Source: Olsenella sp. SW781 (lineage in GTDB: Bacteria > Actinomycetota > Coriobacteriia > Coriobacteriales > Atopobiaceae). From it: DNA of 54,385 bases. The notes below the pieces were generated by a model. That model was given only the letters and a program-made list of their open reading frames with translations. It was not told the DNA's origin and did no database searches. The DNA lies in assembly GCF_012027725.1 (NCBI RefSeq), contig NZ_SJOU01000017.1, positions 1-54,385 on the forward strand. The letters run 5' to 3'. Both the position numbers and the translations under genes were made by a program. This document shows positions 40,606 to 49,800 of this stretch, piece after piece; positions within the stretch are counted from its first letter, which is position 1; every line of letters begins with the position of its first letter.

Positions 40606-43371
40606 TTGGCCGAGAAGAACCTCTCGCCCGAGAGCCCGTCCGCTATCATGCCCGCCTCCCCGGAGCTGGCCGACGCCGTCCGCGCCGCCACCGACTCCGC
40701 GCGCCAGGCGCTCTCCGGCGTCGACCTCCCCGAGAGCATCGCGGAGAACATGGCCCTGTTCCTCCGCCTGGTCCGCAAGGTGCTCGAGGAGTTCGACCCC
40801 GAGGTGCGCGCCACCTTCGACGTCCTTCTCGCCGACGCGATCCGCGCCAACGCGGACGAGGCGGAGGAGACCGAGGGCGAGCGCGCCGCCTTCTCCGACC
40901 TCGAGCGCATCATCGACGGCCTGGACGAGGAGCGCGCCACCATCATCATGCGCGCCTTCACGGCGTACTTCCACCTCGCCAACATCTGCGAGGAGAACTA
41001 CCGCGTGGAGTCGCTGCGCAGCCGCGAGAGCACTGTGCCCACCACGGCAGACGAGGACCCCATCAACGACATCACCGTCGCCTATCGCCAGCTCGTGGAC
41101 GAGTGCGGACGCGGCAAGGCCATCGCCCTGCTCAACCGGCTGGAGTTCCGTCCGGTCTTCACCGCGCACCCCACCGAGGCGCGTCGCAAGGCCGTCGAGG
41201 GCAAGATCCGCCGCATCGCCGGGCTTCTCGCCGCGCGGCAGGGCCTCGCGGGGATCGCGCTCGCGGAGAACGAGCGCTGTCTCCTGCAGGAGATCGACGC
41301 GCTCTTCCGCACCTCGCCGATCGCGCACAAGAAGCCCACGCCCGTCGAGGAGGCCGACACTATCATCGACATCTTCGACAACACGCTCTTCGACATGGTG
41401 CCCGAGGTCTATCGCCGCTTCGACGACTGGGAGCTCGGCGAGCGCGCCGGCACCGTGCCGCCCGTCTGCCCGGCGTTCTTCCACCCCGGTAGCTGGATCG
41501 GCTCCGACCGCGACGGCAACCCCAACGTCACCGCCCGCGTGAGCCGCCAGGTCGCCGAGAAGTTCCGCGCCCACGTGCTCGAGGCCCTCGCCGAGGCCAC
41601 GCGCGCGACGGGCCGCAACCTCACGCTCGACGCCGCGTCCACGCCGCCCTCCGACCAGCTCGTCAACCTCTGGAACCACCAGATGGAGATGAGCGAGGCC
41701 ATCACCGCCCGCGCGCTCGAGGTCTCCGCGAGCGAGCTCCACCGCGCGTGCATGCTCGTCATCGCCGAGCGCCTGCGCGCCACCATCGGGCGCACCGCGG
41801 ACATCATGTACCCCGACGCGCGCGCCTACATCGCCGACCTGCGCGTGGTCCAGCTCTCGCTCGCCAAGGCGGGTGCCGTCCGCACGGCATACGGGCCCCT
41901 GCAGAAGCTCATCTGGCAGGCCGAGACCTTCGGCTTCCACCTCGTTGAGATGGAGTTCCGCCAGCACTCCGTCGTGCACACGCGCGCCCTCGAGGACATC
42001 CGCGAGCACGGCCGCTGGGGCGAGCGCGGCGAGCTCCAGCCCATGACGCGCGAGGTGCTGGACACCTTCCGCGCCATCGGGCAGATCCAGCGCAAAAACG
42101 GCGTGGACGCCGCGCGCCGCTACATCATCTCCTTCACCAAGTCCGCGCAGAACGTGGCGGACGTCTACCGCCTGGCGCACCTCGCCTTCGCGCACGAGGC
42201 CGACGTCCCCGTGCTCGACGTCATCCCGCTCTTCGAGCAGGCCGAGGACCTGGAGAACGCCGTCGCCACGCTCGACGAGATGATCCGCCTCCCCGAGGTC
42301 CAGCGCCGCCTGGAGCAGACAGGCCGCCGCCTCGAGGTCATGCTCGGCTACTCCGACTCCTCCAAGGACGCCGGCCCCACCTCCGCCACGCTCGTCCTGC
42401 ACGCCACGCAGGCCGCCATCGCGCGCTGGGCGGACGAGAACAGCATCGACCTCGTCCTCATGCACGGCCGCGGCGGTGCGGTCGGGCGCGGCGGCGGGCC
42501 CGCCAACCGCGCGGTGCTCTCCCAGCCCTCGGGCTCGGTGAACTGCCGCTTCAAGCTCACGGAGCAGGGCGAGGTCATCTTCGCCCGCTACGGCGACCCC
42601 ACGCTCGCGCGTCGTCACGTGGAGTCCGTCGCGGGCGCCACGCTGCTGCAGTCCGCGCCCTCCATCGACTGGGTCAACACCGAGGCCACCGAGAAGTACG
42701 CGGAGCTCGCGCGCACGCTCGACGCCGCCTCGCGCGAGAAGTACCTCGACCTCCTGCACACAGACGGCTTCGCGGAGTGGTTCTCCACGGTGACGCCGCT
42801 CACCGAGGTGGGCCTCCTGCCCATCGGGTCGCGCCCCGCGAAGCGCGGCCTCGGCGCCACCTCCCTCGACGACCTGCGCGCCATCCCGTGGATCTTCTCG
42901 TGGAGCCAGGCGCGCATCAACCTGGCCGCGTGGTTCGGCCTGGGCACCGCGTGCGAGCGCCTGGGCGACCTCGACCGCCTGCGCGAGGCCTACGCCGAGT
43001 GGCCCCTCTTCACCACGTTCGTGGACAACGTCGAGATGTCGCTCTCCAAGACCGACGAGCGCATCGCGCGGCTCTACCTCTCGCTCGGCGACCGCGACGA
43101 CCTCGCCCAGAAGGTCCTTGACGAGATGGCGCTCACCCGACGCTGGGTGCTCGCCATCGTGGGCGACGAGTGGCCGCTCGAGCACCGGCGCGTGCTGGGC
43201 CCCGTCATCCGCATGCGCCTGCCCTTCGTGAACGTGCTCTCCGTGACGCAGGCCCTCGCGCTGCGGCGCCTGCGCGCGGGCGACCTCACGCCCGAGGAGC
43301 GCGACGCCCTCACCTACCTCATCCTCTGCACCGTCTCCGGCGTTGCGGCAGGCCTGCAGAACACAGGGTGA
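40606..43371 (+). CDS. ppc: phosphoenolpyruvate carboxylase
   Basis: 921-residue enzyme that carboxylates phosphoenolpyruvate to oxaloacetate with bicarbonate. Catalytic signatures: FTAHPTEARRKAV with His188, SWIGSDRDGNPNVT, GYSDSSKDAGPTSATLVLHA, MHGRGGAVGRGGGPANRAVL and the C-terminal GLQNTG. TTG at 40606 is preferred because AAAGGAGA lies upstream and the protein then has the usual length; frames open further 5' are repeat DNA. The start region (LAEKN) reads a one-base variant of the dispersed word. It supplies oxaloacetate for anaerobic metabolism. Confidence 0.95.
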   Translation: MAEKNLSPESPSAIMPASPELADAVRAATDSARQALSGVDLPESIAENMALFLRLVRKVLEEFDPEVRATFDVLLADAIRANADEAEETEGERAAFSDLERIIDGLDEERATIIMRAFTAYFHLANICEENYRVESLRSRESTVPTTADEDPINDITVAYRQLVDECGRGKAIALLNRLEFRPVFTAHPTEARRKAVEGKIRRIAGLLAARQGLAGIALAENERCLLQEIDALFRTSPIAHKKPTPVEEADTIIDIFDNTLFDMVPEVYRRFDDWELGERAGTVPPVCPAFFHPGSWIGSDRDGNPNVTARVSRQVAEKFRAHVLEALAEATRATGRNLTLDAASTPPSDQLVNLWNHQMEMSEAITARALEVSASELHRACMLVIAERLRATIGRTADIMYPDARAYIADLRVVQLSLAKAGAVRTAYGPLQKLIWQAETFGFHLVEMEFRQHSVVHTRALEDIREHGRWGERGELQPMTREVLDTFRAIGQIQRKNGVDAARRYIISFTKSAQNVADVYRLAHLAFAHEADVPVLDVIPLFEQAEDLENAVATLDEMIRLPEVQRRLEQTGRRLEVMLGYSDSSKDAGPTSATLVLHATQAAIARWADENSIDLVLMHGRGGAVGRGGGPANRAVLSQPSGSVNCRFKLTEQGEVIFARYGDPTLARRHVESVAGATLLQSAPSIDWVNTEATEKYAELARTLDAASREKYLDLLHTDGFAEWFSTVTPLTEVGLLPIGSRPAKRGLGATSLDDLRAIPWIFSWSQARINLAAWFGLGTACERLGDLDRLREAYAEWPLFTTFVDNVEMSLSKTDERIARLYLSLGDRDDLAQKVLDEMALTRRWVLAIVGDEWPLEHRRVLGPVIRMRLPFVNVLSVTQALALRRLRAGDLTPEERDALTYLILCTVSGVAAGLQNTG

Positions 43372-43436
43372 TCCCTGCCTTGTCGTGTTGGCTCCGCTGA
43401 GCTGGCGTGCGGGGGATTTGCGACAGATTGGTCCCG

Positions 43437-43750
43437 TAGAACGTCGCCGGGGCCCCGCGGAGTGGGTGTGCGGGGCCCCGGCGACGTTTCCGGCCCGCGG
43501 TTTGACGCGAAGCCCCCGCACGGCTACCCTGCGGGGCCTCGACGACGTTTCCCCCGCACATTCCGTCGCGAATCCCCCGCACGGCCTTTCCGCGGGGGAA
43601 AGACGACGTTCCCGCTCTGCGTTCCGTCGCCAAGCCCCCGCACAAGCGCTCCGCGGGGGAGAGGCGACGCGCCCCACGACGCGGCGAGCCCCCGCATCCC
43701 GCCCATCCCCGCATTCCCGCCACCCGCCGAGAAGAACCATGGCTCGCGGT
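43437..43750. repeat. degenerate 61-bp tandem repeat array
   Basis: The unit core CCCCCGCAC, then about 8 nt, GCGGGG, then CGACGTT-like and GTCGC appears at 43513, 43574 and 43635 (period 61) and, shortened, at 43689; a diverged unit (GCCCCGCGGAG...CGGCGACGTTTCC) precedes. Each unit can form a CCCCGC/GCGGGG hairpin. 61 is not a multiple of three, so the array is not coding. It ends with GCCGAGAAGAAC (43727), a variant of the dispersed word. Confidence 0.85.
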
Positions 43751-43855
43751 TCCCCAAACCCGCACTGACCTGCGGGCGCAGCAACGCGTCAGCAACTGGG
43801 AAGACACCTCTGCCGCCCCGGGTGCTACGCTCGCGCCCTGGGGAGGTGAGATGCC

Positions 43856-44851
43856 ATGCCGAGCAGTGAGAAAAACCAATCAAAGCCTCTGCTTACCGTG
43901 AATCAGCAGATAGAGCACCTCAAGTCGAGAGGAGTGACCTTCAACCTCTGTAGCGATGAGGAGGCCGCGGACTATCTTGCCCATGCGAACAATCACCTTC
44001 GTGCGGCGTGTTACCGCAAGCTATATCCCATGCGCTCTTCGGGTGAGCGGGCGGGGAGCTACATCGGGATAGACTTCGGAGCACTCGTCAGACTGTCGTC
44101 TGCTGATCGCGTTCTTCGCTCTGCACTGCGTGAGATTACCCTTGACGTCGAGCACTTTGCTCGAGTCGAGCTGCTCGATAGGGCAAGCGGGCAAGGGGAG
44201 AATGGCTATGACTTAGTTCACGACTATGTCTCTGACCTGAGAGGCCGAGAAAGGCAGAGGGTAAGCTCAGGACTAAGCCGCAGGGCTCGAAAGGGCGCAT
44301 CCCATGACGAGTATACGGGCGACCTCATCGCTCGCTATGAGAATGGTTACCCGCTCTGGGTTTTCCTTGAGGCGGTTGATTTCGGCATGCTCTGCGACCT
44401 GTGGCTGTTCTGCGCTCGCAGGTGGAATGACAATGAGATGTTGGAAGTGCATTATGTCCTCAAGAGCGTGAAGTCCCTCCGGAATGCGGCATGTCATAAT
44501 AGCTGCATAATTAACGGCTTTCAGACATCCGCTCAGAGGGCAGGATATTCGCCGCCGGCCGTTCTGCTTGCATCCATGGGAGCCCACGGGATAAGAAACA
44601 CAAAGGCACGGCGGGCTAAGATGCATAACCTGCGAGTTGCCCAGATCGCCGCGTCCCTCTACGCGTCGTACAGATTCTGCGTAAGGAGCTCAACAAGGCA
44701 TCGACATGCCGCACTGATGATGGACGTGAGGGATGCGTTTTCTCAGGTAGAACCGCTCTGCCCGAAGGATGGGTCTCTCGTGTCGTTTTTCGATTTCATA
44801 CTGAGGCTAGTTGACATCTGGCTCCCGGCGACAGAGACTGAGAACAGATGA
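43856..44851 (+). CDS. Abi-family (Abi_2) protein with HEPN RNase motif
   Basis: 331 residues. The Abi_2/AbiD-AbiF pattern is present: LTVNQQIEHLKSRGVTF, ADYLAHANNHLRAACYRKLY, then LRSALREITLDVEHFARVEL. The C-terminal half has SLRNAACHNS, where Arg209-x4-His214 is the HEPN ribonuclease motif. Such proteins abort phage infection by cutting RNA in known relatives. GC content is clearly below that of the neighbours and rare codons (AGG, ATA, TTA) are used, a sign of transfer. GGGAGG precedes ATG. Two terminator hairpins follow at once. No partner antitoxin is evident. Confidence 0.82.
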   Translation: MPSSEKNQSKPLLTVNQQIEHLKSRGVTFNLCSDEEAADYLAHANNHLRAACYRKLYPMRSSGERAGSYIGIDFGALVRLSSADRVLRSALREITLDVEHFARVELLDRASGQGENGYDLVHDYVSDLRGRERQRVSSGLSRRARKGASHDEYTGDLIARYENGYPLWVFLEAVDFGMLCDLWLFCARRWNDNEMLEVHYVLKSVKSLRNAACHNSCIINGFQTSAQRAGYSPPAVLLASMGAHGIRNTKARRAKMHNLRVAQIAASLYASYRFCVRSSTRHRHAALMMDVRDAFSQVEPLCPKDGSLVSFFDFILRLVDIWLPATETENR

Positions 44852-44852
44852 A

Positions 44853-44911
44853 AAAACCGTCTCGGTTTTGTAAGGGCGTGTCCGCGTAGACGGATGCGCC
44901 CTAGTTTTTTT
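44853..44911 (+). terminator. double terminator after the Abi gene
   Basis: First hairpin AAAACCG-TCT-CGGTTTT (44853-44869) directly after the stop. Second: 12-bp stem AGGGCGTGTCCG (44873-44884) with CGGATGCGCCCT (44891-44902), then AG and seven T. Confidence 0.88.
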
Positions 44912-45041
44912 AGCTGTCCATTTGTTCCTGCGATGCCGCTGTGTGTCCGAATTTGTGGACGATGAGAGTGTCCACAAGAGGCGCTCGGACAGGGACGTGG
45001 CTTAATGGTACAAGGCGCTTGTAGAACGAATGGGGGATGAC
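44912..45041. other. structured leader before a small truncated gene
   Basis: TTGTGGAC (44953-44960) pairs with GTCCACAA (44969-44976), and outside it TGTCCG (44944) pairs with CGGACA (44986), giving a two-tier hairpin with an internal loop. No T-tract. It could be a leader structure or a recombination site. Confidence 0.45.
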
Positions 45042-45203
45042 ATGGCCGAATACAAGCTGGCAAACGGCAAAGTCCTCACGGACGAGGACATCGACCGCAT
45101 CTGCAAGGAGTTCGAGACCGAGTCCTGGGCGGGCTGCCTCCAGTGCATCCACCAAGGCCCGATAGCCGGCACCCACGCGTCAGACCCCCTCCCCACGAAA
45201 TGA
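45042..45203 (+). pseudogene. truncated ribbon-helix-helix/antitoxin-like small protein
   Basis: 53 codons: MAEYKLANGKVLTDEDIDRI then CKEFETESWAGCLQCIHQGP. This N-terminal pattern (YKxxxGxxLTDxxIDxxxxxxExGxW) is one I associate with small Coriobacteriia proteins that continue into a ribbon-helix-helix domain; that continuation is missing here. GGGGGA precedes the ATG, so it can be translated. Either it is a decayed gene or a short independent protein. Recognition is from memory and moderate. Confidence 0.45.
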
Positions 45204-45358
45204 TGACGGTTTGATGGCGCGCCGCGGATTGCGCAACGCCTTGCGCGGACGCGCCCCCGCTCGCCCCGTACACTTTCCGCAATGATTGGAACAATGTGTC
45301 TTGCGCGACCAGAGGGCTAGGCTCTGATTGGTCGGGCACGTGACGGGAAGGGCGCAGG

Positions 45359-45769
45359 ATGGCGCGCATAGGGGCGAAAAAAGTGCAGTGGGGGGGGGGT
45401 TCCTCACCGGATAAACCCCTGGAGATGACGCCCGGACCCGAGGACGCCACCCAGGCGCGCGGGGCCGCCGACACGCGGAGGCCGCGGGGCGCGCGCGGTG
45501 CCAAGCGCATCCGCATGACCGCCGCGGGGCCCGTCCGCCTTACCCCCACTGAGGCAAGGATCATCGAGTTCATCGAGCGGCACGAGGGAAAGCCCTGCTC
45601 CAAGGCGCAGATAGCGGCCGTGCTGGGCCGCAACGAGAAGACCGTCGATCGTCTGCTCTCCCGCATGCGCCGGGAGGGCATCGTCATATCCACGCCCGTC
45701 CACGCGGAGAACGGCGCGCAGCTCGCCAACGTCTACGAGGTGGTTGAGGAGTCGCAGCCGCTCGACTGA
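45359..45769 (+). CDS. winged-helix protein with G10 tract, paralogue 1
   Basis: 136 residues. After MARIGAKKVQWGGG, a variable, likely disordered linker leads to a compact DNA-binding domain (about 60-130): LTPTEARIIEFIERHEGKPC, then SKAQIAAVLGRNEKTVDRLL and SRMRREGIVIST. A run of ten G (45390-45399) encodes part of WGGG at codons 11-14; loss or gain of one G would stop the protein early, so it could be phase variable. Its closest relative is the next gene (46009). Position before the pilus operon suggests, but does not prove, control of it. AAGGGCG precedes the ATG. Confidence 0.7.
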   Translation: MARIGAKKVQWGGGSSPDKPLEMTPGPEDATQARGAADTRRPRGARGAKRIRMTAAGPVRLTPTEARIIEFIERHEGKPCSKAQIAAVLGRNEKTVDRLLSRMRREGIVISTPVHAENGAQLANVYEVVEESQPLD

Positions 45770-46008
45770 CGGGCGGGCGCAGGGCGAGAAGAACGCGTTG
45801 GCCGCACGGGGCGAGTCCGCCGCAGCGCGATGCCCCCAGGCACCAAATCCGTGGGATCCGCGTGTGCCGGTCGCCCGCGAGCTGCCCCGATGCAATGTTG
45901 CGCAATCTTGCTGCCGCGTTCCCTCCGTAACGTAGGGGGGCGGCGGTCGCCCGGCCTCGTCGTCGACCCGTCGCAAGGTGACAGGTCTTGGGCGGAGGGA
46001 CGTGGCTC
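45770..46008. other. gap between the two winged-helix paralogues
   Basis: Non-coding. Contains a perfect GGCGAGAAGAAC word (45783-45794) just after the first gene and a GGAGGG ribosome site for the second. No terminator seen. Confidence 0.5.
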
Positions 46009-46422
46009 ATGGCGCGCATCGGCGCAAGCAAGGTTCAGTGGGGCGGGGCCGCCTCTCGGGGTGGCGTGTCCGACGAGGGCGCTGAGCGCGATGCGGCGAA
46101 GGACGCCCGCGACGGCGGGCGCATGAGCGACCGGCTGCGGCGCGAGCGGCGCTCCAAGCGCATCCGCATGACGGCGAACGGGCCCGTCCGACTTACGCCC
46201 ACGGAGGCGCAGATCATCGAGTTCATCGAGCGGCACGCGGGCAGGCCCTGCTCCAAGGCAAAGATCGCGCTCGCCCTGGGGAGAAACGAGAAGACCGTCG
46301 ACCGGCTGCTCTCCCGCATGCGCCGCGAGGGCATCGTAATCTCCGAGCCCGTCCACGCGGAGAACGGCGCTCAGCTAGCCAACGTCTACACGGTGGTGGA
46401 CGAGGTGTGGCCCGAGGACTGA
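46009..46422 (+). CDS. winged-helix protein, paralogue 2
   Basis: 137 residues, a diverged duplicate of the previous gene. Both share MARIGA-x-KVQWGG at the start, SKRIRMTANGPVRLTPTEAQ before the domain, and the recognition region LGRNEKTVDRLLSRMRREGI followed by PVHAENGAQLANVY. The linker differs in sequence. Where the first gene has G10, this one has GGGGCGGGG, so it is not a long homopolymer. ATG at 46009 is preferred (GGAGGG upstream, start matches the paralogue) over an in-frame start at 45988. It directly precedes the 424-nt leader of the pilus operon. Confidence 0.72.
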   Translation: MARIGASKVQWGGAASRGGVSDEGAERDAAKDARDGGRMSDRLRRERRSKRIRMTANGPVRLTPTEAQIIEFIERHAGRPCSKAKIALALGRNEKTVDRLLSRMRREGIVISEPVHAENGAQLANVYTVVDEVWPED

Positions 46423-46846
46423 CGTCCCTAGGGTCGTAGTTATAACATTTGATAATGCTCTGACCGTAGTGACAATCGCGGTCGTGTAATAATCTCGTGA
46501 GTGAAAGAAATACCCCCTCTCAGCAGAATGGTGGAGGTGGCGTGAGGCGAATAACGTGCATGGATGCGTTATTCCAGCTCAGCGCACCCAACCGTTCGCT
46601 GGTTCTCGGCGAGAAGAACCAGTCGATATCCACAGCATGAGAATGCTGTTTCGAAATATACGTACCCCCTCCCCATAATATTGCGAATATGATGCGATTT
46701 CGGTACCCCCTATCATAAAACAGGAAAAGAGATTAGCCCTCAACCAACCCTAAACTTGCCTACATGTGATTTGAAAATGCGTCTCAGTCTATGGCACGCG
46801 ACGAAGCATGGACGCATTGGCGCTCCAAAGGCATGGAGGTAGGCGG
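46423..46846 (+). promoter_or_regulatory. long AT-rich control region of the pilus operon
   Basis: 424 nt with markedly lower GC. Three copies of TACCCCCT at 46511, 46663 and 46704 are candidate operator sites. An inverted repeat GAATAACG / CGTTATTC (46549-46556, 46567-46574) and a GGCGAGAAGAAC word (46608, inside a GGTTCTC/GAGAACC-like hairpin) lie between. Possible -10 elements include TATCAT (46710) and GATAAT (46451). No ORF of note. GGAGG precedes the adhesin ATG at 46847. Confidence 0.6.
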
Positions 46847-49800
46847 ATGAAGGTACGGAGAAGAACGGCGCTCGGAAGGGTCGCCTCGCTGGTGGCGTTT
46901 GCCGCGGTGACACTGTTGCTCGGGCTTGGGGTTGCTCCGGCCGCGGCGTGGGCTGACGCTGCTCAGGACGATGGCATCGTAGTCAACCTCCATGACTACG
47001 ACCGGTCTGATGGTCGGGGAAAAATCAATGACAACCGCCATGCCATGAAGTTCGGTGACGCGAATGACAATACCTTCAACGAGTACACCCACGGCAATCA
47101 GATGTTTGCCGAGATCGTTCAGAGAAAACTGTCAGACGATGGGTACCCGGTCCTTAACAATCTGACGACTCGCTCTACCCAGAGCCTCTCCTATCTGTTT
47201 GGGGGAGGAGGATCCAACAGGTTCTATATTCACAACTACCAGAACGTGACCGGCCTTCTCCAGCGCGATGGCGATGGCTACTACTACTTCGACAGCTCGC
47301 AGAACTACGCTCGATATAGCGAGCGATCTGAGAGCTTTATCCTGACGGAGGACCCGAGGACGGGCGCGGCGAGCGTCCCCCAGTTCACCCCGTTCGACGA
47401 TAGGTCGAAGACAAGTAACTTCAACTATTCCTTCGGCCTGGACATCTCCGCGACCTTCTACATGCCCGAGTACGAGGGCGAGGCCGGCGTACTATCCAAC
47501 GGCGAGGACATGATCTTCGACTTCACCGGAGATGATGATGTCTGGGTCTTCATCGACGACGTGCTCGTGCTCGACCTCGGCGGCATTCATGACGCAACGA
47601 GCGGAAAGATCAACTTCCGTACCGGCGCGATATCTTACGATGCCGAGCCGTATCGCGGCGAGAAGGGTCAGCACTGGACTGGGGCAACCGGTGTTACGTA
47701 TGGCTCCATCGAAGAGGCCTTCGCCGCTGCAGGCAAGACGTGGAACGACGACCCGTACGCCACGCACACCATCAAGTTCTTCTACCTCGAGCGCGGTGAC
47801 GGCGGGTCCAACTGCCGCATCCGCTTCAACCTCCCGACCATTCCCGACGGCTCGGTCGAGATCGAGAAGGACGTAACCTACTCCAACCTCAACGATGTCT
47901 CGGACATCGACTTCACGTTCAACGCTTACGTCGACTATGACGGGGACGGCAAGGACTACCAGCTCTACACCGGCACCTATGACGTGTACGAGGACGGCGA
48001 GCGCGTGCAGGATGGGCTCACGGCCGAGAACGGTGTCATCAAGCTCAAGGACGGCCAGACCGCCCGACTCATCACGTCGGACAACCCCGACGGCTCGCGC
48101 ATCACCCGCCAGAGCCGCTACTACGTCGTGGAGACGGGCGCGACGAGCGACAAGTACGAGGTGGAGATCAACGGCACCTCCGCTTCGTGGGAAGACGGGT
48201 CCGTCAACGGGGTCAAGAGCCCTGAGTTCGTCGTGAACCAGACTGCCCACGTGACGTTCGAGAACTCAATCTCCGCGGAGAACTCGTTCAACGTCGAGGT
48301 CAAGAAGGACGGCAAGGTGGAGGATGGCGACGTCTTCTACGCCATGGTGATGATTGGCTCTAGGCAGTACGAGGGCGTGTACTACCTCTACGATTCCGAT
48401 GACGATGCGTCGGGAGAGCAGAGGACGACCAACGGCGGCCTCATCGAGCTCATGGCCGGTCAGCATGCTGAGATTCGGGGGATCGTTGGCGGCAACACGG
48501 TCACCGTTTACGAGGTGAACGCGGATGGAATGGCGTTCAGCGATGAGGACTATCTCGAGCCGACGTTCTCTATGGAGAACGGTAATGGCAATCCCCTGAA
48601 GGGCGATGCATCAAGTGTGGAGGACGAAGTCGGCCGGAAGGGGATTAAGAGCGAGACGAACGAGGGCAAGGACCTTGGGGCAAATCCTGTCATAAAGGTT
48701 GTCATGACAAACACCTTCAATGGCGTTGAGTTCCAGATTCCGGTTCTCAAGGCAATTGACGGGCGCGACTGGAACGAGAGCGACAGCTTTGAATTTGAAA
48801 TCGAGCCAGTTGCTGTTAAGGATAACAAAACCGGCAAGACCGTCGAGTCGATACCGGCGGATGAGATGCCCATGCCGGAGTGTGACGGCAAGGTTCAGTC
48901 AACGCTTGTTATTGACAATGATGATGAGCTGACGCAGAGCGATTTTCCGGAGTTCGATGACGTAGATCCCGAGACGTGGAATATGCTCAGAGGCGGCTAC
49001 TTCTGCCCGATTACCTTTACTGATGGTGGGGAACTCCAGGAAGGTTATACCTACTACTACCAGATAACTGAGAAGCAGGCCGACGGGGAAACGGACTTGG
49101 TCTACGACGAGACGACGTATCTGGTGGGCATTACCGTAGAGCCGCGCAGTGATCCAGATGGACTTTGGTATCCCTTCTATGTCTCGCTGAGGCTCTACAG
49201 TCCGTTAAATGACGACAGTGCATCTACGTACGGAATATCAGTTTCGCCTCGTCCGTTCGTAAACCGCTATGTGTCCCTGACATTTGCAGGCCTTCAGGAG
49301 ACCAAGCAAGTTGTCGGTCATGATGCGGACAAGGGAGATTTCAACTTCACCGTGACGGCGCTTGCCGATGAGGCAACGGGTACTACTGCTGCCCAGGCAG
49401 CCGAACTTGCTGGTCTCTCTGTTCTTGCTGGCGAGCTCGGTGGCACGTTTAACGATAATGTTCTGACCTTCAGCAACGCAGATCCGGTTACCACGACTGA
49501 AGCTCGTACGGTCCGCTCCGCCAATGAGTTGACGCTGACGGCCGCAAATGTTGGCCACACCTATGTGTACGAGTATGCGGAGGTTCTCGGCGAGGACAGC
49601 AAATGGCATCAGGAAGAGGAGACCACTTGGCGCGTCTCTGTTGCCGTGAGCTGGGTCGATGAGAACGCGAAGGACGACATCCAGGCGGTGCTGACGCTTA
49701 AGAAGAAGGTTGGCGACGGCGAGTGGAAGGATGCAGGGACTGCGACCTACAAGTCCTCTGACGCAGAGCAAGCTGAGCCGTTAACGGTTTCCTTCACGAA

